This document shows, piece after piece, positions 24,041 to 31,978 of a stretch of 36,898 nt of DNA (positions are counted from its first letter, which is position 1; the number at the start of each line of letters is the position of its first letter). The notes below the pieces were generated by a model. The model had not been told where the DNA came from. It saw nothing but the letters and a program-made list of their open reading frames with translations, and ran no database searches. The stretch comes from Saprospiraceae bacterium (GTDB lineage Bacteria > Bacteroidota > Bacteroidia > Chitinophagales > Saprospiraceae), in the NCBI GenBank assembly GCA_020846655.1, contig JADLDL010000005.1:1-36898 (forward strand), in the 5' to 3' direction. The position numbers were made by a program, and so were the translations under genes.

Positions 24041-26011
24041 ATGTTTTATTCATTCTTCAATCGGGTGAACCTGATGGCCTATGCCATGCTTCTCACCCTG
24101 AGTTTCGTTTCTTGCCACAAGGATGCCCAAGATGGATTGGGTACAATGCAAAGCCTTACTTCCGGACCAACTCAGCACTATCCTATTTCACTTTCTGAAG
24201 TTCTGAAATTTTATGCTTCTGGTGGAGAACAGCAAGGCAATCCGTTAGATGCGGAAAAAATTATCGCGCTTGAGCCAAAGTGGGACGAAGCATTTACCGG
24301 CCAGTCGGTTTCCGGGAGAGAAATCCTGGTCGTGCCATTGCCGGATAGCATGCTGAAAAGTATCAATCATGGCCGGGCCGGAGCCAGGCTTCTTTTTAGT
24401 AAATACAGTGCAGATAGCATCCAGGCCGACCTTTTGGTATATGTTGCTGATTCGGCTTGGCACCAAAACAATAGCGGAGTCTTTGATTTGAGCACCTTCA
24501 CCGGAGCACTGGCTTTTTATGATGTTGGTCAGCATTTCCGGCATGCCATGTATGTACAAGCCGGCGTTCCAATTGCAGGTACAGACTTGATTTCGACACA
24601 GACCGCTGTTATTGCTGACGACCGGGATGTGCATTGTCAGGATTATACGGTTAGTTTTATCACCAGCATCTGTACGGATGTTGTTATCGCACTGGATTGC
24701 CCTGAGGTCAATGTATACATCAATACGTTTACGTTCCAACATTGCACAACGGTTTATACCGGCGGCGGCGGATCGGGTACAGGTGGGAACAGTGGCGGCG
24801 GCGGTAGCGGCGGGAGCAATAACGGCGGAAATGGCGGTGGCAACAGTTACAACCCGTATACCGATTTTGCCCTTCTTTTCAACGGAACGATCCCACTAAA
24901 CGTGTTTCTAGCCAATGGTGGACAGTTGCCGGAGGGGTACACCTCGGAGTCGTTTAAACAGTTGGTGTCGGCAAACAATAGTTTCAAATTTACGCCGAGG
25001 CAGATAGACTCTCTGCTGAAACACCCGGAATACATCCCGATTATTTACAACGCATTGTTCAATCCGGTGGGCGAAGAGGCTGCTATTTTAAAAGAAGTCC
25101 TGGATTTTGCCCTTGCGCATGGGTTGACGCCGACGGAGTTTCAGTATTTGCTATTGAATTATCCTTATTTTCAGAAAATCAAGCACATCGCATCAAAAAT
25201 TACTTTGAATACTCACCAACTTGGTTGGCTAATTGCTAACGGAGCTACCTTTGTTACTGATCAGGTTTATGATTTTATTCAGGATACAAATATTCAAGAT
25301 CCAATAACAATTCAAGAGTGCGTTGTCGCGCATTTAAGTTTTTTGATAGAGGACCCAGAGTATGCTGAATTGAATGAAGCAGCTTCACTTTGGCCTCCAT
25401 GGTTTTGGGAAATTGGTAGCGATATATTAATAGAGATTGCAGAAAAGGTTGTTAAAAAGCAACTAGGTATTACAATAGGCGAGGATGTTAAAAATGCTAT
25501 CAGGGATTGTGGAAGTTTTGATATTCTTGGATGCCTTGGTAACACTTTTGATGTTATGAGAAGGTTTTTTCCGGCACTCAAATTTGTAGATCTTACATTT
25601 GATGCAATTGAATTCGGGGGAAAAGCAAAAAATGTTTGGAAAGCGATTGAAAAGGTGCAAGCATTTGGGGAAGACGTTGGCTCTAAATTCTGGACTGTAT
25701 TAAAAACTCGATGTGGAAATTGGCTCGAAAATTTCAAATGGGTAAATAATGCTACGGGTGCATCATTAAAAAATTCAGGGAGCCCACTTTCCTTTTGGGA
25801 TGATTTAGAAAATTCATTGAAGCAAATTCCGGGAGTAAAAATTCTAACACCTGGTGAATTAGCACAATATGAATTAGCAGGGGTCCAACTAAATCACCCG
25901 TATGGACATAAAATAACCCTTAAATATGGAGGAAATACTAACCCAAATGGCTACACGTTGGTTTTTAAATTACAACCTGGCGGTGGCGAATTTAAAATTC
26001 GCTTTGATTAA
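24041..26011 (+). CDS. Large lipoprotein with Gly-rich linker and AT-rich C-terminal half, polymorphic-toxin-like
   Basis: The protein has 656 residues. The N-terminus ends in a lipobox, T-L-S-F-V-S-C, with Cys25 as the lipid site, followed by charged H-K-D-A-Q-D that resembles Bacteroidota surface-export signals. Residues 45-240 form a folded region (E-P-K-W-D-E-A-F, I-L-V-V-P-L-P) of a type I associate with Bacteroidota surface proteins but cannot name. Residues 241-269 are an almost pure Gly/Ser/Asn linker. Residues 270-365 are helical. From about residue 366 to the end the DNA is clearly poorer in GC (hand counts: 33 of 60 G+C at 24301-24360, but 23 of 60 at 25501-25560 and 24 of 60 at 25861-25920). 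This part holds a helical stretch and a final beta-rich segment ending G-G-G-E-F-K-I-R-F-D. Layout suggests a delivered toxin or variable effector; function is not established. Confidence 0.7.
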   Translation: MFYSFFNRVNLMAYAMLLTLSFVSCHKDAQDGLGTMQSLTSGPTQHYPISLSEVLKFYASGGEQQGNPLDAEKIIALEPKWDEAFTGQSVSGREILVVPLPDSMLKSINHGRAGARLLFSKYSADSIQADLLVYVADSAWHQNNSGVFDLSTFTGALAFYDVGQHFRHAMYVQAGVPIAGTDLISTQTAVIADDRDVHCQDYTVSFITSICTDVVIALDCPEVNVYINTFTFQHCTTVYTGGGGSGTGGNSGGGGSGGSNNGGNGGGNSYNPYTDFALLFNGTIPLNVFLANGGQLPEGYTSESFKQLVSANNSFKFTPRQIDSLLKHPEYIPIIYNALFNPVGEEAAILKEVLDFALAHGLTPTEFQYLLLNYPYFQKIKHIASKITLNTHQLGWLIANGATFVTDQVYDFIQDTNIQDPITIQECVVAHLSFLIEDPEYAELNEAASLWPPWFWEIGSDILIEIAEKVVKKQLGITIGEDVKNAIRDCGSFDILGCLGNTFDVMRRFFPALKFVDLTFDAIEFGGKAKNVWKAIEKVQAFGEDVGSKFWTVLKTRCGNWLENFKWVNNATGASLKNSGSPLSFWDDLENSLKQIPGVKILTPGELAQYELAGVQLNHPYGHKITLKYGGNTNPNGYTLVFKLQPGGGEFKIRFD

Positions 26012-26020
26012 TCAGTGAAC

Positions 26021-26084
26021 TTGTTGCGGTGGAGGGTTTTGAACGAGAGAGCAATTTTTTAGGCAAAAATCTTCACCGCAACAA
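26021..26084. repeat. Inverted repeat with 14-bp arms after the lipoprotein gene
   Basis: TTGTTGCGGTGGAG (26021-26034) pairs with CTTCACCGCAACAA (26071-26084), with one G-T wobble. The 36-base spacer contains TTTTTT and a copy of the XRE operator half-site TTTAGGCAAA (26058-26067). It could act as a terminator-like structure, be a short mobile-element remnant, or be an attachment-type boundary of the AT-rich insert. I cannot decide between these. Confidence 0.55.
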
Positions 26085-26152
26085 ACCTATCCGATACATT
26101 TTTGAAAAAAAGAGACTGTGTATCATTCGTAAATAAAATATCCTATGCTTAT

Positions 26153-26803
26153 ATGTTAACCTTTAACGGCCTTTTGCCCCAATTCACGCTCGAACAACTG
26201 CAACAATGCTTCCTACAAGCTGCTGCCAACCGTTTCCAACTACAATATACCACGGTTGGACTCGGCGTCGATCCCGTGCTGATTGAGTGCAGGGGGAAAC
26301 TGCGGGTCAGTTTTGAGCGCTCCGATGGATCGGCGATCCACCTGGATCTGACGTCCCTGTTCGGCGAAGTGGATATCCCCCTGGTGGAGCAGGGCAAACT
26401 GCATATCGATGTGCATACGGAACATTGGAAGCCCCTGGCCGAGCAGCTCGCCGAGCCCCAGGTCGCCGAATTCTACTGCACCCTAGCTTATCCAGACATG
26501 GCGCCTATCGCTGCCATTCAATGCTACGGCAATCAACTGGACGAGGTCTTGAACACCATCGACCCCGATATCGACCTCTCTTTTTTACAAGAACAATACG
26601 GGCTCAACGAATTCCCCCGGGTACTTTGCCAATCGATAGAATTCGTCGTGTTCTGCCACAAAAACGGCCGAAAAACGATACTTGTCCTGCAATCCGGCGG
26701 CTTCAGGGTTCTTTTTTACGAAACAGTGCCCGACCTGCCGGCCTTGTTGCACCGCTACAACCCCTACGGCAAAAACACTGTCCTGCATCAGGAAGTCTCC
26801 TGA
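26153..26803 (+). CDS. Uncharacterised protein downstream of the toxin-like lipoprotein
   Basis: This 216-residue protein starts M-L-T-F-N-G-L-L-P-Q-F-T-L-E-Q-L. It has no signal peptide or membrane segment and no family I recognise. It looks like a compact alpha/beta protein with strands such as L-R-V-S-F-E-R-S-D-G-S-A-I-H-L-D-L and I-E-F-V-V-F-C-H-K-N-G-R-K-T-I-L-V-L. The frame is open from a TTG at 26102, but the ATG at 26153 is more likely. It follows the lipoprotein in the same direction by 141 bases, the place where an immunity gene would stand. However, its base composition is like the chromosome and not like the AT-rich end of the lipoprotein gene, so that role is only a possibility. 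The patatin gene follows after 120 bases. Confidence 0.6.
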   Translation: MLTFNGLLPQFTLEQLQQCFLQAAANRFQLQYTTVGLGVDPVLIECRGKLRVSFERSDGSAIHLDLTSLFGEVDIPLVEQGKLHIDVHTEHWKPLAEQLAEPQVAEFYCTLAYPDMAPIAAIQCYGNQLDEVLNTIDPDIDLSFLQEQYGLNEFPRVLCQSIEFVVFCHKNGRKTILVLQSGGFRVLFYETVPDLPALLHRYNPYGKNTVLHQEVS

Positions 26804-26923
26804 TGCCCTACCCAGCCCCCTCCCACAAAGTCGAAAAAAATATACTATTTGGACTGTAACATTGCCTGAGCCGTGGCCTTTACTGCCCCGGACCTATTTT
26901 TTCTCCATAAATCAAAAAAAACC

Positions 26924-28843
26924 ATGTTGACCGCTGACGATTTGCGTGCTGAAGTCGACGTCCTGGTCGCCGACCTCAAACAAGAACTTGCCCACAAAGT
27001 ATTTTCCGATCTGGTAGAATTGGACGAAAAAGGCTGCATCCGCCACCAATACGTGGACCTGGTGCAGGAGGGTGGGGGCGTGCTCGGCGTAGCCCTCATG
27101 GGCTACTGCTACGTGCTCGAACAAATGGGTATCCGTTTCCTGAGCCTGGCCGGCACCTCCGCCGGCGCCATCAACACTGTGCTGCTGGCCGCCGCCGGCC
27201 AACCCCACGAAGAACGCGTGGCCCGGGTGCTGAACGTAGTGGCGCCCAAAAGTTTCCGGGATTTTATCGACGGCAGCCGCCTCAAACGCTGGGTGGTCCT
27301 GCGCTTCCTGGGCGGCGGTGGCTTCAAAAACAACCTGATCCGCTTCCTGCTCCTGCTGCTCTTGCTGCCGCTCCTGTTGCTCCGGGCGCTGGCCTGGGGC
27401 CTCTGCAAAATCCTCAACCTGCTGCTGAAGGTGCCGATGCCCCGGTTCCTGCTGTTCAAAGGCCTCAACAGCGGCGACAACTTCCGCCGCTGGGTCCGCA
27501 CCGTGCTCCAGGGTTTTGATGTGCGCAATACCGCAGAGATCAACCAAAAAATCCAGCCCGATTGGGCGCGCCTGCACTTGCTGGGCAGCGACGGCAAAAC
27601 CTACTACCTGCACCCCGACCGCCGCCCCAAGGTCAAACTGGCCCTCATGAGCACCGATATCACCACGCTCACCAAGGTGGAATTCCCCGACATGGCGCCG
27701 CTCTATTTCCCGGATTTTCAATCTGTTTCGCCCGCCGAATACGTGCGCGCCTCCATGTCGGTGCCCCTGTTTTTCAATGCCTCTGTGCGCAAAACAGCCG
27801 CTTTGCAGGCCAACAGCCAGGCCTACACGGCCCTGCGGCAAGCCAAACGCTTCCACTACAAAGGCCCGATGCCCAAGGAAGTGTATTTCGTGGACGGCGG
27901 CGTGTTGTCCAATTTCCCACTGGACACGCTCTACGAACCCGGCGTGGTGCCCCTGCGGCCCGTGTTCGGCGTGAAACTCAACTACGACGACCGCATCGAA
28001 AAAATCCACAACCAAAGCCTGAGCCGCCTCGCCCTGCAAACCTTCGACACCGCCCGCCGCCTGCACGATGCCGAATTCCTCAAAACCCGCCCCGAATACG
28101 AGCCGGCCATCGGTTATATCGATACCGGCGAGGTGTCCTGGCTCAATTTTGACTTGCCGGACCAGGAGAAAAAACAACTCTTCCTGGCCGGTGTCATGGC
28201 CGCGCGCGAATTCCTGCGCCGCTTCGATTGGAACGACTTCAAAGCCCGGATCGAAGACAAACTCATCCAGGAAACCCAGGACCTGCTCTGGACCGCCTGG
28301 GAAAAAACCGAAGTGTTTCCCGACAAAATCGCCTACCTCGCCGCTGCGGCCGCCGCCCGGCACCGAAATTCCGCCCCGCCAGCCGATATCCGCGCCCTGC
28401 GCCAGCAAATCCAGCGCGTCGGCACCTTGCGGGTCCTGTGGGTCGACGACAACCCGGTGAACGACCTGCTGGAATTCTACCTCTTCCGCTACCTCGAAAT
28501 GGAACGCCAGCACGCCCGCTCCACCCAGGAAGCCATGCAAGTGCTCCGCGAAAAAGGCAAGGCGCATTTTTGGCTGGTGGTGACCGACAACCGCCGGGGC
28601 CCCAACAACAACGAGGGCATCGAACTCATCCGCCAACTGCGCGACAGCGGATATGAGGGCCATATTGTGCTCAGTTCCAAGTCCTACAACGAAGTGGCCC
28701 GGCAGGCGGGCATGCCACCGCTGGCCAAAGACATCACGGTGCTGGAGCACAATTCGCCTTCGGCCCTGGTGGCTGTTATTGCCCGCTTGCTGGAACAATC
28801 CAACACCGGAGCCCCGCCGGATGACCCGGCGCTGGAGCTGTGA
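26924..28843 (+). CDS. Patatin-like phospholipase fused to a C-terminal receiver-like domain
   Basis: The protein has 639 residues. The patatin domain covers about residues 45-345: oxyanion loop G50-G-G-V-L-G55, nucleophile Ser79 in G-T-S-A-G, and catalytic Asp324 in V-D-G-G-V-L-S-N-F-P. This Ser-Asp dyad hydrolyses acyl esters of lipids in the family. A very hydrophobic leucine-rich segment near residues 140-175 suggests membrane contact. Residues of about 505-625 look like a response-regulator receiver: L-W-V-D-D-N-P (Asp508/509), L-V-V-T-D-N-R (Asp555 at the acceptor position), I-V-L-S-S-K (Ser584/585 at the Thr/Ser position) and a possible late Lys602. The spacing (46 and about 30 residues) resembles CheY. 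The ATG at 26924 gives M-L-T-A-D-D-L-R; the earlier open frame is not favoured. No kinase gene is adjacent, so the input is unknown. Confidence 0.88.
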   Translation: MLTADDLRAEVDVLVADLKQELAHKVFSDLVELDEKGCIRHQYVDLVQEGGGVLGVALMGYCYVLEQMGIRFLSLAGTSAGAINTVLLAAAGQPHEERVARVLNVVAPKSFRDFIDGSRLKRWVVLRFLGGGGFKNNLIRFLLLLLLLPLLLLRALAWGLCKILNLLLKVPMPRFLLFKGLNSGDNFRRWVRTVLQGFDVRNTAEINQKIQPDWARLHLLGSDGKTYYLHPDRRPKVKLALMSTDITTLTKVEFPDMAPLYFPDFQSVSPAEYVRASMSVPLFFNASVRKTAALQANSQAYTALRQAKRFHYKGPMPKEVYFVDGGVLSNFPLDTLYEPGVVPLRPVFGVKLNYDDRIEKIHNQSLSRLALQTFDTARRLHDAEFLKTRPEYEPAIGYIDTGEVSWLNFDLPDQEKKQLFLAGVMAAREFLRRFDWNDFKARIEDKLIQETQDLLWTAWEKTEVFPDKIAYLAAAAAARHRNSAPPADIRALRQQIQRVGTLRVLWVDDNPVNDLLEFYLFRYLEMERQHARSTQEAMQVLREKGKAHFWLVVTDNRRGPNNNEGIELIRQLRDSGYEGHIVLSSKSYNEVARQAGMPPLAKDITVLEHNSPSALVAVIARLLEQSNTGAPPDDPALEL

Positions 28844-28980
28844 GCATTTGCCCGGGTATTCGGTGCTGCAAACGCGCGCTGTGGTAAATTTGTAAAAACA
28901 GGCCACAAAAAATCCGAATCTTTGCCCTCCGAAACATCCCATCGCAGCAGGCAGTTGTTCACCATGCCAACCGCATTTTC

Positions 28981-31851
28981 ATGAAAAAACTTTTTCTACT
29001 CGACGGCCATGCCCTCATTTACCGGGCGCACTATGCCTTCATGACCCGTCCGCTGATCAACTCCAAAGGCTGGAATGTGTCTGCTATCCAGGGCTTTATG
29101 CGTACGCTCTGGGATATGATGCAACGCGAGAAACCCAGCCACCTGGCGGTCGTGTTCGATCCGCCCGGCGGCACGTTCCGGCATGCCGAGTACGAGCCGT
29201 ACAAGGCCAACCGCGAAGCCCAGCCCGAGGATATTACCCTGGCGCTCCCCTGGGTCCAGAAAATCGTGAAAGCCATGAACATCCCCGTGCTGGTCATCCC
29301 CAACTACGAAGCCGACGATGTCATCGGGACCCTGGCCAAACAAGCCGAAAAAGAGGGCTACGACGTGTACATGGTGACCCCCGACAAAGACTTCGGCCAA
29401 CTGGTCGACGAACATATTTTCCTCTACAAGCCCGGCCGCCAGGGCAATGAAATCGAAATCTGGGGTATCAAGGAGGTTTGCGAACGCTGGGGCATCCAAC
29501 GCGTGGACCAGGTGGTCGACATCCTGGCGCTCATGGGCGACGCCGTCGACAACATCCCCGGTCTGCCCGGCATCGGCGAAAAAACCGCCACCAAACTGCT
29601 CCAGGAGTTTGACAATGTTGAAAACCTCCTGGCCAACGCCGACCAACTCAAAGGCAAGCAGCAGGAAATTGTAAAAAACCACGCCGACAAAGCCACCTTG
29701 TCCAAATGGCTGGCCCGGATCGAAATCAACGCGCCGGTGCAGTTTGAGGATAAATTCTTCGAAATAGAGCCCTTCAACCGCGAAGAACTGATCGAGATTT
29801 TCAAGGAACTGGAATTTAAAACGCTGGCCACCGATATTTTGAAACACCCGCTGGCCAGTCCCGGCACCGTTGCGGCGCCCAAAACCGAAGCCGCCACTGC
29901 CAAGCCCAAAGGCAATTCCGGGGTGCAGGGCAGCCTGTTTGGCGACGCCGATGCCGCGCCGGAAAGCAGTGTTTGGACCAACCCCGCCGCCGGTGGTGAG
30001 GGCCCGGTGGCCGAATTCCGCCGGGCCTCCAAAAACATCGCCAACGTGACGCATACCTACCACGTGGCCGATACGCCCGAAAAACGGGCCGAACTTGTCC
30101 GGCTCCTGCTCAGCCGCCCCGATGTGAGCTACGACTCCGAAACCACCGCCCTCGAAGCCACACAGGCCGATCTGGTGGGTTTTTCCTTCGCCTACCAGCC
30201 CCACGAAGCCTGGTACGTGCCCATCCCCGCCGACCGCGAGCAGGCACAGGCCATCGTTGAGGAATTCCGGCCGTTTTTTGAAAATGAAAACATTGAAAAA
30301 ATCGGGCAAAACCTCAAATACGACGCCATTGTCCTCCAAAACTACGGCGTGGAATTGCGCGGCGCCTACTGGGACACTATGATCGCCCACTACCTGCTCG
30401 AACCCGAACTCCGCCACAACATGAACTACCTGGCGGAAACTTACCTCGACTACTCGCCGGTCAAAATCGAAGAACTGATCGGCAAAAAAGGAGCGGGCCA
30501 GGGCACCATGCGCGACGTGCCCATCGAACAGATCAAGGAGTACGCCGCCGAAGACGCCGATATTACCCTGCAACTCAAAAAATACCTGGAACCCAAACTG
30601 GAGGCCGGCGGCAAAAGCCTGCTCAATTTGTTCCACCTCGTCGAAACCCCGCTCGTCAAAGTGCTGACCGATATCGAGTTTGCCGGCGTGCGGATCGACC
30701 CCGATTTTCTGAAAGAATACTCCGTCGAACTGGCCATCCAAACCGACGCGCTCGAAAAGAAAGTGCTCGAAGAAACCGGCTACACCTTCAACGTGGCCAG
30801 CCCCAAACAGGTGGGCGAAGTCCTGTTCGACCGCATGAAACTGCCCTACCCGGGCAAAAAAATGAAAAGCGGCCAGTATTCCACCGACGAGGAAATCCTC
30901 AGCACCCTGGCCGCCGAGTACCCGATCTGCGCCGACATCCTGCAACACCGCGCCCTCATGAAACTCAAGGGCACCTACGTGGATGCGTTGCCCGCCCTGA
31001 TCAATCCGCGCACCGGCCGGGTCCACTCGTCGTTCAACCAGGCCCTGGCCGCCACCGGCCGCCTGAGCAGCCAAAACCCCAACCTGCAAAACATCCCGAT
31101 CCGAACGGCCGAGGGCCGAAAAATCCGGGAAGCCTTTATCCCCCGCGACGAAGACCATGTGCTGCTCTCGGCCGACTATTCGCAGATCGAACTGCGGCTG
31201 ATCGCCGAAATCAGCAACGAAGAAGCCATGCTGGAGGCCTTCCAACTGGAGCAGGACATCCACCAGGCCACCGCCGCGCGCGTGTTCGGGGTGCCGCTGG
31301 AGGAAGTGACGCCCGACCAACGCCGCACCGCTAAAACCGTGAATTTCAGCATCATCTACGGCGCCGGCGCCACCAACCTGAGCAGCCAACTGGGCATCAA
31401 ACGCCAGGAAGCCAAGGAAATCATCGACAACTATTTTAACCAGTACCGCGGCCTCAAGAACTACATGGAAACCACCGTAGAGTTTGCGCGCCAGCACGGC
31501 TACGTCGAAACCCTGCTCGGCCGCCGCCGCCACCTGCGCGACATCGACAGCCGCAACGGCATGCACCGCAGCATGGCCGAGCGTATGGCCATCAACTCGC
31601 CCATCCAGGGTACGGCCGCCGACATGATCAAAGTGGCCATGGTCAATATCCGCGAAGCCATGCGGGCGGGCAATTTCCGCTCGAGCATGATCCTCCAGGT
31701 ACACGATGAATTGGTGTTCGACGTGCGAAAAGACGAACTCGAAGCGCTCAAACCCATCGTCCGCGAGAAAATGAGCACCGCTATCCCGAATTTAAAAGTG
31801 CCGATTCTGGTGGAAATGGGCGTGGGGGTAAATTGGCTGGAAGCGCATTAG
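28981..31851 (+). CDS. polA: DNA polymerase I
   Basis: This 956-residue repair and Okazaki-fragment polymerase has all three activities. The N-terminal 5' nuclease spans residues 1-290 (L-F-L-L-D-G-H-A-L, Y-E-A-D-D-V-I-G-T, L-M-G-D-A-V-D-N-I-P-G-L-P-G-I-G). The 3'-5' exonuclease lies at about residues 350-545 and keeps its catalytic residues (Asp385 and Glu387 in Y-D-S-E-T-T, G-Q-N-L-K-Y-D, Y-A-A-E-D-A-D), so proofreading should be active. The polymerase domain has motif A with Asp732 (S-A-D-Y-S-Q-I-E-L-R), motif B R-R-T-A-K-T-V-N-F-S-I-I-Y-G and motif C V-H-D-E (Asp909). An Ala/Gly/Pro-rich linker near residues 295-340 separates the nuclease modules. A weak AATCTTTG box at 28917 may be its promoter. 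Repeats and a hairpin follow the stop. Confidence 0.97.
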   Translation: MKKLFLLDGHALIYRAHYAFMTRPLINSKGWNVSAIQGFMRTLWDMMQREKPSHLAVVFDPPGGTFRHAEYEPYKANREAQPEDITLALPWVQKIVKAMNIPVLVIPNYEADDVIGTLAKQAEKEGYDVYMVTPDKDFGQLVDEHIFLYKPGRQGNEIEIWGIKEVCERWGIQRVDQVVDILALMGDAVDNIPGLPGIGEKTATKLLQEFDNVENLLANADQLKGKQQEIVKNHADKATLSKWLARIEINAPVQFEDKFFEIEPFNREELIEIFKELEFKTLATDILKHPLASPGTVAAPKTEAATAKPKGNSGVQGSLFGDADAAPESSVWTNPAAGGEGPVAEFRRASKNIANVTHTYHVADTPEKRAELVRLLLSRPDVSYDSETTALEATQADLVGFSFAYQPHEAWYVPIPADREQAQAIVEEFRPFFENENIEKIGQNLKYDAIVLQNYGVELRGAYWDTMIAHYLLEPELRHNMNYLAETYLDYSPVKIEELIGKKGAGQGTMRDVPIEQIKEYAAEDADITLQLKKYLEPKLEAGGKSLLNLFHLVETPLVKVLTDIEFAGVRIDPDFLKEYSVELAIQTDALEKKVLEETGYTFNVASPKQVGEVLFDRMKLPYPGKKMKSGQYSTDEEILSTLAAEYPICADILQHRALMKLKGTYVDALPALINPRTGRVHSSFNQALAATGRLSSQNPNLQNIPIRTAEGRKIREAFIPRDEDHVLLSADYSQIELRLIAEISNEEAMLEAFQLEQDIHQATAARVFGVPLEEVTPDQRRTAKTVNFSIIYGAGATNLSSQLGIKRQEAKEIIDNYFNQYRGLKNYMETTVEFARQHGYVETLLGRRRHLRDIDSRNGMHRSMAERMAINSPIQGTAADMIKVAMVNIREAMRAGNFRSSMILQVHDELVFDVRKDELEALKPIVREKMSTAIPNLKVPILVEMGVGVNWLEAH

Positions 31852-31908
31852 CAGTTTGCAGTAGCAGTTTGCAGTAGCAGTGGGCAGTAGCAGTAGCAGT
31901 GGCAGTTG
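31852..31908 (+). repeat. Short GCAGT-based tandem repeats after polA
   Basis: Immediately after the polA stop come three 13-base units (GCAGTTTGCAGTA twice, then GCAGTGGGCAGTA) followed by 6-base units GCAGTA, GCAGTG and GCAGTT. All are built on GCAGT. They look like slippage-prone spacer DNA. I see no coding or structural role. Confidence 0.8.
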
Positions 31909-31920
31909 GGGGGAGCACAC

Positions 31921-31928
31921 CATTTTTG
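31921..31928 (+). promoter_or_regulatory. -7-like box (CATTTTTG) before the lipoprotein gene
   Basis: CATTTTTG matches [T/C]AnnTTTG and lies directly before the hairpin at 31929-31968. A transcript from here would begin within the hairpin's 5' arm. Confidence 0.35.
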
Positions 31929-31978
31929 CAGCGGAACAGCATCTTGTCCAACAGATGCTGTTCCGCTGTTTATTTTTT
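31929..31978 (+). terminator. Perfect 16-bp hairpin with T-rich tail, overlapping the next start codon
   Basis: CAGCGGAACAGCATCT (31929-31944) pairs perfectly with AGATGCTGTTCCGCTG (31953-31968) around an 8-base loop and is followed by TTTATTTTTTC. It looks like the polA terminator. The ATG of the following lipoprotein gene (31955) lies inside the 3' arm, so the same structure could block translation of any read-through transcript. Confidence 0.75.

Noticed and set aside
24041-26011. Type IX secretion cargo
   Set aside because: The C-terminus does not show the usual beta-sandwich sorting domain with its conserved Gly and final K-x-x-K type ending, and the N-terminus has a lipobox.
26924-28843. 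CBASS-type phospholipase effector (CapV-like)
   Set aside because: No CD-NTase, Cap2/Cap3 or other CBASS gene is adjacent, and the C-terminal domain looks like a receiver.
26912-28942. Minus-strand open frame of 676 codons
   Set aside because: Antisense shadow of the patatin-receiver gene, with no motifs.
28996-31704. Minus-strand open frame of 902 codons
   Set aside because: It lies exactly antisense to polA. Its translation is rich in G, V, F, H and D, as expected from the complement of GC3-rich coding DNA.
31852-31908. Possible CRISPR or iteron array after polA
   Set aside because: Units are 6-13 bases without spacers, and there is no replication or cas gene nearby. They fit slippage repeats.
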